DNA of 64,000 bases, taken from positions 62,001-126,000 of the forward strand of contig SSGX01000009.1 of NCBI GenBank assembly GCA_008017155.1, written 5' to 3'. This DNA comes from Neisseriales bacterium. Its GTDB lineage: Bacteria > Pseudomonadota > Gammaproteobacteria > Burkholderiales > UBA11063. Position numbers and translations under genes: made by a program. Shown one piece after another: positions 18,222 through 27,474 of the stretch. How positions within the stretch are numbered: position 1 is the stretch's first letter; each line of letters opens with the position of its first letter. The notes beneath the pieces are model-generated. The model saw only the letters and a program-made list of their open reading frames with translations, ran no database searches and was not told where the DNA came from.

Positions 18222-18782
18222 ATGCGAATAGGTGTTTCGGGGGATATTGGGTCTTTCTCTGAGGAAGCAGGACAAATTTATGCTGCAAAGGCACATATGA
18301 GTGAACATACGCTACACTACCTGATTGATATGGAGGGGGTGTTAGCAGCACTTGATCGGGAAGAGATAGATGTTGGTATTTTCCCTTTTGTAAACTACAA
18401 TAGTGGGATAGTCTGGCCAGCTTTTGCTGCCATGGGTCGTCATTCTTTTATGCCGATTGATGATATTCAGCTAAATGTAGAGCAGTGCCTTATCGGTTTT
18501 GCTGATACCCAAATTTCAGAAATCACTGAGCTTTATTCATATACTCCAGCTTTTGAGCAATGTAAGGGTTTTATCAATCAGCACGGATTTAAGACGATAG
18601 ACTGGGGCGATACGGCGAAGGCAGCCAGAGATTTATCTTTAGGGATATTGCCTGCAAAAGCGGCTGTTGTAGCATCAGCTCAGGCAGCTAAGAGTTATAA
18701 TCTTGCCGTACTAAAGCAAGGGATACAAGATATTCAGCCGAATATAACCAGATTTATAGTTGTAAAGCGTGGGAATAATTAA
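18222..18782 (+). CDS. pheA: stand-alone prephenate dehydratase domain
   Basis: This 186-residue protein matches only the catalytic prephenate dehydratase domain: GSFSEEAG at the start, a YTPAFEQCKGFI segment in the second half, a run of alanines (AKAAVVASAQAAK) and the catalytic TRF in NITRFIVV near the end. It lacks the chorismate mutase and ACT regulatory domains of fused PheA. The role is decarboxylating dehydration of prephenate to phenylpyruvate. The chorismate mutase gene starts one base after its stop. Without an ACT domain, phenylalanine feedback at this step is not expected. The first half is divergent, so activity is inferred from the motifs and the setting. Confidence 0.8.
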   Translation: MRIGVSGDIGSFSEEAGQIYAAKAHMSEHTLHYLIDMEGVLAALDREEIDVGIFPFVNYNSGIVWPAFAAMGRHSFMPIDDIQLNVEQCLIGFADTQISEITELYSYTPAFEQCKGFINQHGFKTIDWGDTAKAARDLSLGILPAKAAVVASAQAAKSYNLAVLKQGIQDIQPNITRFIVVKRGNN

Positions 18783-18783
18783 G

Positions 18784-19050
18784 ATGAATGAAATTGAACA
18801 ATTACGGTTACAAATAACTAAAGTTGATTCAGACATTATTGAGTTGATTGCCAAACGTCAGGATCTGGCAAAAAAAATCGGTCAATATAAGAAAAAAAAT
18901 AATATGCAGGTTTATGACCGCACTCGTGAAGCATTGTTGCGTGAATTTCATGATAATGTATGTAGCGAACATAAGGTATCTGCAACCATGGTTGCAAGAA
19001 TTTTTGAGATATTAATTGAAGAGTCAAGAAAGGTTCAAAACGATGAGTAA
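18784..19050 (+). CDS. chorismate mutase, AroQ type
   Basis: An 88-residue all-helical AroQ-class chorismate mutase. Active-site positions are visible: Arg in EQLRLQITKVD, Lys in LAKKIGQYKK, the VYDRTREA segment and a C-terminal helix. It converts chorismate to prephenate. An in-frame GTG at 18769 would lengthen it by five residues and overlap the previous gene, but the ATG one base after that stop, with GGGA about 10 bases upstream, is the better start. Its last bases overlap the start of the aminotransferase gene. Confidence 0.88.
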   Translation: MNEIEQLRLQITKVDSDIIELIAKRQDLAKKIGQYKKKNNMQVYDRTREALLREFHDNVCSEHKVSATMVARIFEILIEESRKVQNDE

Positions 19051-20227
19051 ACTACAAGCATCAGTAACGGTGGTGATTAATTCAATAGCCCAGAGCAAAA
19101 AAGCAGCAGGTATTCGTGTTTACAACTTAAGTGCTGGAGAACCTAAATTGGTAACACCGAAAATTGTTCGAGATGCAGCGATTAAATTTATTGAAATAGG
19201 TGATATTCCCTATCCGATAACAGCTGGGCAGCCAGAATTGCGTAAAGCCGCAGCTGAACGGATGAATGAGTTATATAATACCAATTATACTGCTGAAGAA
19301 TGCATCATTACTACAGGTGGAAAATTTGGTTTATACTTGATGTTACAGTACTTGCTTGGTTCTAGTTCGCCATTAAAAAAAGATCCTACTGAAAAAATTA
19401 GTGTAATAATCCCTGCACCGTACTGGGTTTCATATCCAGCAATTACCAAAATTATGGATGGTAAGCCTGTTGTGATAAATACCACGGAAGAAGGTGGTTG
19501 GAAATTAACCCCTGAAATGCTTAAAGCAGCTTATACTCCAGACTGTAAAATATTACTGATTAATAATGGAGTTAATCCAACGGGGATAATCTATACTCGT
19601 CCTGAAATGAAAGCGCTGATGGATACTGCTAATGAACTGGGTTTATTAGTCATTAGTGATGAGGTATATAGCGGACTAGTTTATACTGATGATGAATATG
19701 TTTCTTGTGGTAGTTTTCTTGAGTATAAAGAAAATATAGTTATTTTACAAAGTGCTTCCAAAACATTTGCAATGACTGGCTGGCGGGTAGGGTTTATGCT
19801 TGCGCGTAAAGATTTGATTGATGCATTAAGTGCACTTACAACCCAAAGTACTACAGGTGTATCTCTAGTGTGCCAGCATGGTGCAATCGGTGCCTTTAAG
19901 CATGCGGATGAAATTACTAACTGGGTTAACGCCAGCATGAAAAAACGCCGTGATGTTTTTGTTGAAGCATTTAAGGAGCATTTTGGGATTGAATTACCAT
20001 TACCAAAAGCAACATTATATGTTTGGACTTCATTAGCAAGCCTTGGGGTTAAAAATATGACTGATGATGAGTTCTGCATTCGGGCACTTGAAGAAGCAAA
20101 TGTAGCGACTGTTCCTGGTAGTGGCTTTGGTCAGCCGGGTTATGTACGCTTCTCTTTTGCTGCGGATGAGGAAGATTTGATTGGTGGAGTGGCTAGTTTA
20201 GCTAAATTTGCAAAAAGTTTGAATTGA
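19043..20227 (+). CDS. PLP-dependent class I aminotransferase, probably aromatic
   Basis: A 394-residue fold-type I aminotransferase of the AspC/aromatic group. Marks are the Asn of NNGVNPTG, Asp/Tyr in [10 protein letters not shown], the PLP lysine in [12 protein letters not shown] and the substrate-binding Arg in GYVRFSF. The ATG at 19043 overlaps the chorismate mutase stop by 8 bases and has AGAAAGG upstream; a TTG 27 bases earlier is a poorer choice. Its position after prephenate dehydratase suggests transamination of phenylpyruvate (and perhaps hydroxyphenylpyruvate), but aspartate activity is also likely in this family. Confidence 0.85.
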   Translation: MSKLQASVTVVINSIAQSKKAAGIRVYNLSAGEPKLVTPKIVRDAAIKFIEIGDIPYPITAGQPELRKAAAERMNELYNTNYTAEECIITTGGKFGLYLMLQYLLGSSSPLKKDPTEKISVIIPAPYWVSYPAITKIMDGKPVVINTTEEGGWKLTPEMLKAAYTPDCKILLINNGVNPTGIIYTRPEMKALMDTANELGLLVISDEVYSGLVYTDDEYVSCGSFLEYKENIVILQSASKTFAMTGWRVGFMLARKDLIDALSALTTQSTTGVSLVCQHGAIGAFKHADEITNWVNASMKKRRDVFVEAFKEHFGIELPLPKATLYVWTSLASLGVKNMTDDEFCIRALEEANVATVPGSGFGQPGYVRFSFAADEEDLIGGVASLAKFAKSLN

Positions 20228-20234
20228 GAGTAAT

Positions 20235-21320
20235 ATGTCTGGGAATAGTTTTGGTCACTTGTTTAAGATTACTACTTGTGGGGAGTCGCATGGTGGTGCT
20301 GTCGGGGTAATTGTTGATGGCTGTCCGGCAGGAATTGAAATTACTGCCGAGGAAATTCAGGCTGAACTAGATCGGCGCAAGCCTGGGCAAAGTGCGATTA
20401 CAACGCCGCGCTCTGAAACTGATACTATTCATGTTTTATCTGGTGTTTTTGAAGGTAAGACTACAGGTACACCAATTTTGATGCTTGCTTATAATAAAGA
20501 TCAGCGTTCAGCAGATTATGACCATTTAAAAAATATTTTCCGACCATCACACGCTGATTTTACCTATCTCATGAAATACGGTATGCGTGATTATCGTGGT
20601 AGTGGGCGGGCAAGTGCGCGGGAAACTTTAGCGCGGGTAGCAGCTGGAGCAATCGCTAAGAAATTTTTACAGCAGGAATTGGGTGTTGAGATAATTAGCT
20701 TTGTTGAGCAAGTTGGTCCGATTAAGGCACAGATTGATCATACAAAAGTTACAGCTGCTGATGTTGAAGCAAATATTATCCGCTGTCCAGATCAAAGTAT
20801 TGCAAAAGAGATGATTAGCCTAGTTGAAGAAGTACGAGATGATGGCGATTCGATCGGTGGTGTTATCAAATGTGTACTACGTAATGTTCCTGTTGGACTT
20901 GGTGAGCCAGTCTTTGATCGTTTTCATGCTGATTTGGCAAAAGCTATGGTTAGTATCAATGCAGTAAAAGGTTTTGAAATTGGTTCGGGTTTTGCTGGTG
21001 TAGAGCTACGTGGCTCGGTACATAACGATCCATTTGTTCTGGTAGAAGGTGATATTCGAACTGAGACAAACCATGCTGGTGGTGTGTTAGGTGGTATTAC
21101 CAGCGGTGAAGATATTTATTTCCGGGTGGCATTTAAGTCTGTTTCAACAATTAGTAAGCCGCAAAAGACACTTGATGTTGATTATAATGAAATTGATCTT
21201 GAGGCTTATGGTCGCCATGATCCATGTGTATTACCACGTGCTGTTCCCGTTGTTGATGCTATGGCAGCGCTAGTGATTATTGATCATTATCTACGTCATA
21301 AAGCTTACGGTGCGATTTAA
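20235..21320 (+). CDS. aroC: chorismate synthase
   Basis: A 361-residue AroC with the three family signatures: [18 protein letters not shown] near the start, the middle [19 protein letters not shown] segment, and the C-terminal [13 protein letters not shown] region. It removes phosphate from EPSP to give chorismate with reduced FMN as cofactor. It closes the aromatic operon, 7 bases after the aminotransferase gene. The window holds the first two shikimate steps and the last, plus the phenylalanine branch; aroD, aroE, aroK and aroA are elsewhere. Confidence 0.96.
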   Translation: MSGNSFGHLFKITTCGESHGGAVGVIVDGCPAGIEITAEEIQAELDRRKPGQSAITTPRSETDTIHVLSGVFEGKTTGTPILMLAYNKDQRSADYDHLKNIFRPSHADFTYLMKYGMRDYRGSGRASARETLARVAAGAIAKKFLQQELGVEIISFVEQVGPIKAQIDHTKVTAADVEANIIRCPDQSIAKEMISLVEEVRDDGDSIGGVIKCVLRNVPVGLGEPVFDRFHADLAKAMVSINAVKGFEIGSGFAGVELRGSVHNDPFVLVEGDIRTETNHAGGVLGGITSGEDIYFRVAFKSVSTISKPQKTLDVDYNEIDLEAYGRHDPCVLPRAVPVVDAMAALVIIDHYLRHKAYGAI

Positions 21321-21364
21321 AAAATGTTATTATAAATTATTAACTTTATGAAGGTTATTTGTTA

Positions 21365-21766
21365 ATGAGAGATTCTAGTAATGTTTTTCATCTCGCAATA
21401 CCATGTAAAGATCTTGACGAAACCGTAGATTTTTATGTGTTTAAGCTAGGCTGTAAATTAGCTAGGCGCTATGAAGATAGGGTGACGATCGATTTTTTTG
21501 GCGATCAAGTTGTTTGTCATCTAGATCCACATTCAATTGATCCCGATCCAAAGCTTTACCCTCGTCACTTTGGCATTACTTTTAAAGACAGAGTAGAATT
21601 TGATAATTTATTAAAGCTTGTTGAGGTTAGACATTTACCCGTATTTACACCTTTATTTACTAGATTTGCTAAAACAGTTGAGGAACACAGTAGTATTGTT
21701 TTAATTGATCCAGCAAATAATTTGCTTGAATTTAAGCATTATATTGATCCTCGAATGATGTATTAG
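21365..21766 (+). CDS. VOC (glyoxalase/dioxygenase) family protein
   Basis: A 133-residue single VOC domain made of two beta-alpha-beta-beta-beta units. The first starts VFHLAIPCKDLDETVDFY and includes the RVTIDFFGDQVVCHL strand; the second ends IVLIDPANNLLEFKHY, where Glu and His are candidate metal ligands. The family includes glyoxalase I, resistance proteins and small dioxygenases; the substrate is unknown. The ATG at 21365 has GAAGG about 10 bases upstream and is preferred to a TTG six bases earlier. It lies 44 bases after aroC and may be read from the same transcript. Confidence 0.75.
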   Translation: MRDSSNVFHLAIPCKDLDETVDFYVFKLGCKLARRYEDRVTIDFFGDQVVCHLDPHSIDPDPKLYPRHFGITFKDRVEFDNLLKLVEVRHLPVFTPLFTRFAKTVEEHSSIVLIDPANNLLEFKHYIDPRMMY

Positions 21767-21795
21767 CGATTTTTAGCTCTCAACCGATTTGTTAG

Positions 21796-22446
21796 ATGCA
21801 ATATCAGGTAATCAAATCAAAACGTAAGACTATGGCTATAGTGATCAAGCCAGATGGCATGGTTGTTATTAGAGCACCATTGAAGACTACAACTAAAAAT
21901 ATCAGTGAATTAATTAATAAGTATCAACATTGGATAGAACGTAAGCTTTCTCAAATAAATAATATCCAGAAACATAATACCGAGTTATATTTTCTTGGTA
22001 GAGCCTATCAGCTTGAAATGTTAGAAGATAAGTTTTCAAATGTTGAGCTGGGTATAAACACTATCAAATCATATGCTGACTCAATTGAAGAGCATAAAAT
22101 AAAATTAATTGATTGGTATAAATCTCAGGCCAAGTTGTTGGTCATGCCCTTACTTGACAAATATCAGAAATTACTAGCGCTTAAATCACAATCAATAAAA
22201 ATTACTACTGCAAAAGGACGCTGGGGGAGTTGTAATAGCAAGGGGAATCTTTGCTTTAGCTATCGAGTTGCAATGCTCCCAGAGTTTGTAATTGAATATA
22301 TTGTTATTCATGAACTATGCCACCTAAGGCATCTTAACCATTCCTCCTTGTTCTGGGAACTTGTTGCAAGCACTTATCCACAATATAAATCAGCAGAAAA
22401 ATGGCTAAAAACTCATCGTTATATCTTGGCTAATTTATTTATTTGA
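21796..22446 (+). CDS. YgjP-like zinc metallopeptidase-domain protein
   Basis: A 216-residue protein of the YgjP/DUF45 group. The N-terminal half has the VIKSKRKTMAIVIKPDG beta region; the C-terminal half has GRWGSCNSKGNLCFSYR, the zinc motif HELCHLRHLNHSSLFW (HExxH form HELCH) and the YPQYKSAEKWL segment. The fold is related to SprT/WLM metallopeptidases. Members are often near restriction or repair genes, but the substrate is unknown. There is no signal peptide, so it is cytoplasmic. It lies 29 bases after the VOC gene. Confidence 0.85.
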   Translation: MQYQVIKSKRKTMAIVIKPDGMVVIRAPLKTTTKNISELINKYQHWIERKLSQINNIQKHNTELYFLGRAYQLEMLEDKFSNVELGINTIKSYADSIEEHKIKLIDWYKSQAKLLVMPLLDKYQKLLALKSQSIKITTAKGRWGSCNSKGNLCFSYRVAMLPEFVIEYIVIHELCHLRHLNHSSLFWELVASTYPQYKSAEKWLKTHRYILANLFI

Positions 22447-22515
22447 TACAAGGTTAGCTAGCTCATCTAGGGTATAATATTGGGTTAAAATGATTTTTGC
22501 ACAAAAAGGATTAGC

Positions 22516-23301
22516 ATGTCGTCATCAGGTATATTAAATATTGCGGTACAAGCTGCGTATAATGCGGGAAATATTATTCAGCAAGAAAGTAAAAATATTG
22601 GTAGAATTAAAGTAGATCGTAAGGGACACAATGATTATGTTAGCGAAGTTGATAAAAAGGCGGAGCAGATTATTATTAATACTATTCTGAAAGCTTTCCC
22701 AGATCATAATATTCTTGGTGAAGAAGAGGGGAATATTGATAATGGTTCAGACTTTACTTGGATTATCGATCCTTTGGATGGGACTACTAATTATTTACAC
22801 GGTCATCCCCAATATTCCATTTCAATCGCTGTAAAACACCAAGATAAAATTACTTATGCTGCAATCTTTGATCCGAACCGCAATGATATTTATACTGCTG
22901 AATTAGGAAAAGGTGCTCGCCTAAATAATGGGCGAATTCGAGTATCTACGACAGCAAATTTAGCTGATAGTTTATTGGCAACTGGGTTTCCAACTTATGA
23001 TATGAGTTTACTTGATAAATATATGCCGATCTTTAAGGAAATGCTTTTATCTACATCAGGTCAGCGGCGTGCTGGCTCAGCTGCGCTAGATTTAGCTTAT
23101 GTTGCAGCCGGTATGGTTGATGGCTTTTGGGAATTTAACCTAAAACCATGGGATATAGCAGCTGGATATTTATTGGTTAAGGAAGCAGGTGGGTTAGTTT
23201 GCGACTTTAATGGTGGGCAAGAGATGCTTGATAGCGGTAATATTATTGCGGCTAATCCTAAACTAGTTAGCCCAATTCTTAAAATTATCCAGAAATACTA
23301 A
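22516..23301 (+). CDS. suhB: inositol monophosphatase family (SuhB-like)
   Basis: A 261-residue IMPase-family phosphatase. Metal-binding motifs are GEEEG (metal Glu), DPLDGTTNY and the C-terminal WDIAAGYLLVKEAGG. SuhB proteins hydrolyse inositol-1-phosphate and also act in ribosomal RNA transcription complexes. Because the window also carries MIOX, inositol phosphate hydrolysis could feed that route, but the gene is far from the cluster and SuhB is common housekeeping. An AAAAAGGA ribosome binding site precedes the ATG. It ends 9 bases before mutS. Confidence 0.9.
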   Translation: MSSSGILNIAVQAAYNAGNIIQQESKNIGRIKVDRKGHNDYVSEVDKKAEQIIINTILKAFPDHNILGEEEGNIDNGSDFTWIIDPLDGTTNYLHGHPQYSISIAVKHQDKITYAAIFDPNRNDIYTAELGKGARLNNGRIRVSTTANLADSLLATGFPTYDMSLLDKYMPIFKEMLLSTSGQRRAGSAALDLAYVAAGMVDGFWEFNLKPWDIAAGYLLVKEAGGLVCDFNGGQEMLDSGNIIAANPKLVSPILKIIQKY

Positions 23302-23310
23302 ATCCAATCA

Positions 23311-25884
23311 ATGAGTGCTACCGATATTAATAATCATACGCCAATGATGCAGCAATATTTGCGCATCAAGGCAGATTATCCGGATATGCTATTATTCTAC
23401 CGGATGGGTGATTTTTACGAGCTATTTTTTGAAGATGCGGAGCTTGGTTCTAGATTATTGGGAATTACGCTAACTCAGCGTGGTTCATCGGCTGGTACGC
23501 CAATAAAAATGGCGGGAGTCCCATTCCATTCTGCTGATCAGTATCTGACTAAGATGGTTAAACTTGGACAATCGGTAGTTATTGTTGATCAGGTAGGTGA
23601 AGTTACTGGAAAAGGTCCGGTTGAGCGTAAAGTTACTCGTATCATCACGCCAGGAACACTTACTGACGAAACCCTTCTAAATGATAAAGAAGATAACCAA
23701 ATTTTGGCGATCTATCAGAAAAATAATCAATGTGGTCTTGCTTGGATATCACTTAGCGGTGGTAGTTTTTTAATTAGCGAATGTGCTGCAAGTGATCTCC
23801 AAAACCAGATCGAGCGGATTCGTCCTGCGGAAATAATTGCCAGTGAGAGTTTAATTAAGCAGCTAAAAATTATTCGCCCAAATCTTGCCTATAAAATTAT
23901 TCCCGAATGGCATTTTGAATATGATCTGAATTTCCGGCGGTTGTGCGAGCATTTTTTAATAAATGATCTTGATGGTTTTGGGGTTAGTAACTATCATCAA
24001 GCTATCATAAGTGCAGGTATTATTCTTGACTACGCCAAACAAACCCAAAATAATCAGCTGCCACATATCAATAGTGTTATTTATGATAATCAAAATGATT
24101 ATCTGATTCTTGATGCAATCTCACGAAAAAATCTTGAGATTAGTGAAACTATTCGTGGTGAAAAAGCTCCGACATTATTTTCAGTAATGGATCAGTGTGC
24201 TTCAACAATGGGTAGCCGCTTACTCGATAAATGGTTAAATAATCCATTGCGTGATCATAAAGAAATTCGTGCGCGGCAGGAAGCTGTCAAAGTACTTCAG
24301 GAAAATTATAACCAGATACATGGTGTATTAAAACAGGTAAGTGATATTGAGCGTATCAGTTCGCGTATCGGGCTAAGAACTGCCCGTCCGCGTGATTTAT
24401 CTGGATTGCGCGACTCTTTGCAGTTGATTCCACAGCTTGGGTTTATTCGAGAATATTGTTCGATTAGTCTGATAGCTGAAATTTATGCTAAATTTAGCGG
24501 GGTAAGTCAAGAGATTTATTCTTACCTCCTTGCCGCAATAAAGCCCGAACCAAAATTATTGATTCGCGAAGGTGATGTGATTAATGAGGGTTACAACCCT
24601 GAATTAGATCGCTTACGAAATATCAATACTGATGGTAGCCAGTTTATTCTTGAATTAGAAGCCAAAGAGCGTGAGCGTACGGGGATTGCCAATTTAAAAG
24701 TCGAATATAACCGTGTGTATGGATATTTTATTGAAATTTCGCGTTCTAATTTGGATAAAGCCCCTGTTGAATATCGGCGGACGCAAACTCTTAAAAATGC
24801 TGAGCGATTTACGACGCCAGAATTAAAATCTTTTGAAAATGAAGTTTTAGCGGCAAATGATAAGGCTTTAGCACTTGAGAAAAAAATTTATGAAGAAATT
24901 CTTGATTTTCTAAATCAACATCTTAGCCAGTTGCAGCAATTAGCCGATGCTATAGCAACGCTCGATGTTTTAGCTTCGTTTGCTAAAATAAGCCTTTTGG
25001 GTAATTATTGTTGCCCAGAATTGGTTAATCATCACCAAATTCGTATTGATGATGGACGACATCCGGTTGTCGAAAAACAGATTGATCAGTTTATTGCCAA
25101 TAGTATTAATGTAGATGATACTAGTAAATTTCTAATGATTACTGGTCCTAATATGGGTGGTAAGTCAACATTTATGCGGCAAGTGGCAATAATTTGTCTG
25201 CTTGCTCATTGTGGTTCTTATGTCCCTGCAACTAAGGCAGTAATTGGAATAATTGATCGTATATTTACTAGGATTGGTGCATCGGATGATTTATCGGGTG
25301 GTAAATCAACTTTTATGGTTGAAATGTCTGAAACGGCAAATATTTTGAATAATGCTACTAGTCAATCACTCGTAATTATGGATGAAGTTGGGCGTGGTAC
25401 CTCCACTTTTGATGGTTTAGCACTTGCTTATGCTATTGCGAGGTATCTAATTGAGAAATGTGCTGCTTATAGCCTTTTCGCAACTCATTATTTTGAATTA
25501 ACCGATCTTGCGAATCACTATGCTAAAGTCGCCAATGTTCATTTAAGCGCAGTCGAACATAAAGATCAGATTGTATTTATGCATCATGTTGAATTTGGAC
25601 CTGCTGCCAAAAGTTATGGGATACAGGTTGCCTCACTTGCTGGCGTGCCAAAGTCAGTTTTAGCTACGGCAAAAAAATATTTGCAGCATCTTGAAGATGG
25701 AAGTGAGAAACAGGCCAAGCTTGATTTATTCAGTATTGATGCTGCACTTACAGATGAATATCCTAGTTCACTTAGTCCAAATGAAGAAGTTGTGCTAAGT
25801 AAGCTTAGGCAAGTTGACCCAAATGATTTAACTGCGAAACAGGCATTGGATCTTCTTTATGAACTTCAGCAAAAACTACGTTAG
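23311..25884 (+). CDS. mutS: DNA mismatch repair protein MutS
   Basis: An 857-residue MutS of normal length. The mismatch-contacting motif is present as [11 protein letters not shown] near residue 30, followed by connector, lever and clamp domains. The ATPase domain has Walker A ([13 protein letters not shown]), STFMVEMSE, Walker B ([15 protein letters not shown]) and ATHYFEL. It binds mismatches and starts methyl-directed or MutL-dependent repair. The 3' end overlaps the following antiporter gene by 26 bases. MutL is not in the window. Confidence 0.97.
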   Translation: MSATDINNHTPMMQQYLRIKADYPDMLLFYRMGDFYELFFEDAELGSRLLGITLTQRGSSAGTPIKMAGVPFHSADQYLTKMVKLGQSVVIVDQVGEVTGKGPVERKVTRIITPGTLTDETLLNDKEDNQILAIYQKNNQCGLAWISLSGGSFLISECAASDLQNQIERIRPAEIIASESLIKQLKIIRPNLAYKIIPEWHFEYDLNFRRLCEHFLINDLDGFGVSNYHQAIISAGIILDYAKQTQNNQLPHINSVIYDNQNDYLILDAISRKNLEISETIRGEKAPTLFSVMDQCASTMGSRLLDKWLNNPLRDHKEIRARQEAVKVLQENYNQIHGVLKQVSDIERISSRIGLRTARPRDLSGLRDSLQLIPQLGFIREYCSISLIAEIYAKFSGVSQEIYSYLLAAIKPEPKLLIREGDVINEGYNPELDRLRNINTDGSQFILELEAKERERTGIANLKVEYNRVYGYFIEISRSNLDKAPVEYRRTQTLKNAERFTTPELKSFENEVLAANDKALALEKKIYEEILDFLNQHLSQLQQLADAIATLDVLASFAKISLLGNYCCPELVNHHQIRIDDGRHPVVEKQIDQFIANSINVDDTSKFLMITGPNMGGKSTFMRQVAIICLLAHCGSYVPATKAVIGIIDRIFTRIGASDDLSGGKSTFMVEMSETANILNNATSQSLVIMDEVGRGTSTFDGLALAYAIARYLIEKCAAYSLFATHYFELTDLANHYAKVANVHLSAVEHKDQIVFMHHVEFGPAAKSYGIQVASLAGVPKSVLATAKKYLQHLEDGSEKQAKLDLFSIDAALTDEYPSSLSPNEEVVLSKLRQVDPNDLTAKQALDLLYELQQKLR

Positions 25885-27292
25885 TCGACTTACACGGCCT
25901 ATCTCTGTATTAGTTCCTGACATAAAGTTAATTACACTTACATTATTTATCCTGTTTCCACTAATGAGTTTTGCTAGTTCACCTAGCAATGCCAATATTT
26001 CAGCGACAGTTGATTTTACTCCCGCAATTTATCTGTGGCTTGCTTTATCAATATTAATGTCGCGAGGTTTATCAATTGTCAAGAAAATTGGTTTGCCAGT
26101 AGTTACTTCGGAAATTCTTGCCGGGGTAGTACTTGGACATCTTTATTTATTAGGCATTACCACTTTTATTGGTATGAATCATAATGAGATTATCCAGTTT
26201 TTGGCTGAAATCGGTGCAATGATTTTAATGTTTGAAATTGGGCTTGAAACTCAAATAAAGGATATCAGTAGTAAATTATTATCTGGAATAAAAATTGCAT
26301 TATTTGGCACTATCCTTACTTTTAGTGGTGGCTACTATCTAAGTCATTTTTTTTATCCTGATTTATCTCTCAAAAGCCGAATTCTTATTGGTGTAATAAG
26401 TGCTGCTACAGCAACTGGTATCTCAGCAAAAGTATTTAAAGATCTGAAAATTTTAGGAAGTAACGAGGTAAAATTAATTCTTACTGCTTCATTGATTGAT
26501 GAAGTATTAAGTATCCTCTGTTTTGCCATAGTCTCAGGGGTATTGATAGCTGGTAATATCGAAATGGAAACACTTATTACTATTACCGCAAAAACAGCAA
26601 TATTTTTTCTTTTATCTATCTCATTGGGCAGTAAAATTACGCCGCTACTAACTAGGTTGTCAGTGAAAATTCATGCCGGTATCAGTATGAAAATAGGCTT
26701 ATTATTTTTTATCTGTACTCTTTATACTTGGCTTGCCAGTATTCTTGGCGTTGCTCCAGTTATTGGTGCTTTCATTGCTGGATTGGTGATTGATCCTGAA
26801 GACTTTAAGAATTTTTCACAAGCCAAATTTTTGCGTGAACTAAAGTTGATTGCTAATCATACCAGTGACGAAAATACCAAGGCTCAAATATTGAAAACTG
26901 TTCATGGACATGAAACTCGCTCACTCGATGAATTAATTAAGCCATTATCAAATATCTTTGTCCCAATATTTTTTACTTATATCGGTTTGATTTTTAAGCT
27001 TTCTGATCTTGTGAAACCCAAAATTGTATTATTTGCCGTCTCATTGTTAGCGGTGAGTTTAATTGGGCGGATTTTAAGTGGATATACCGAAAAAGGTAAA
27101 TTTAATAAAATACTCGTTGGACTTGGAATGACACCAATAGGGGAGGCTGGTCTGATATTTGCCGTAACCGGGAATCAATTAGGGATAATAAATAACGATA
27201 TTATGTCAGCTGTTATCTTAGCGGTAGTATTGATAACCATTGTTACACCAATACTTATAAAAATATCCCTAAAGTTTAATAGTCCTAAATAA
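25859..27292 (+). CDS. CPA2-family cation/proton antiporter
   Basis: A 477-residue membrane protein with about 12-13 hydrophobic helices of the KefB/Na+-H+ exchanger domain. Characteristic stretches are [26 protein letters not shown] (ion-site Asp replaced by a Glu/Gly environment), [11 protein letters not shown] and [13 protein letters not shown]. It lacks the C-terminal TrkA-N domain of KefB/KefC. The ATG overlaps the mutS end by 26 bases; the first 45 residues hold a signal-like hydrophobic segment ending ASS. A downstream start such as the ATG at 25963 remains possible. Transported ion unknown. Confidence 0.82.
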   Translation: MNFSKNYVSRLTRPISVLVPDIKLITLTLFILFPLMSFASSPSNANISATVDFTPAIYLWLALSILMSRGLSIVKKIGLPVVTSEILAGVVLGHLYLLGITTFIGMNHNEIIQFLAEIGAMILMFEIGLETQIKDISSKLLSGIKIALFGTILTFSGGYYLSHFFYPDLSLKSRILIGVISAATATGISAKVFKDLKILGSNEVKLILTASLIDEVLSILCFAIVSGVLIAGNIEMETLITITAKTAIFFLLSISLGSKITPLLTRLSVKIHAGISMKIGLLFFICTLYTWLASILGVAPVIGAFIAGLVIDPEDFKNFSQAKFLRELKLIANHTSDENTKAQILKTVHGHETRSLDELIKPLSNIFVPIFFTYIGLIFKLSDLVKPKIVLFAVSLLAVSLIGRILSGYTEKGKFNKILVGLGMTPIGEAGLIFAVTGNQLGIINNDIMSAVILAVVLITIVTPILIKISLKFNSPK

Positions 27293-27474
27293 TAATTGGT
27301 ACAAATTTTGTTAAGATTAGCCGGAACTAATAAATAACAGAATCCCACTAAGAAGGGAATCTGTGATAAAATCAAATACTATTTTGTGGGTTGAATTTAA
27401 TTTTATTTAAATAATAATAATTAGATCAAAAAATTATAGATAAAGATAAAAGACTTTCTTGTGAGGCTTCTTGT

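Noticed and set aside
19681..20079. 132-codon open frame antisense to the aminotransferase gene
   Set aside because: Lies wholly within a conserved gene on the opposite strand and shows no protein-like features of its own.
27338..27363. Inverted repeat CAGAATCCC/GGGAATCTG before ppsA as a terminator
   Set aside because: One internal mismatch and no T run on either strand; probably not a terminator for the antiporter gene.
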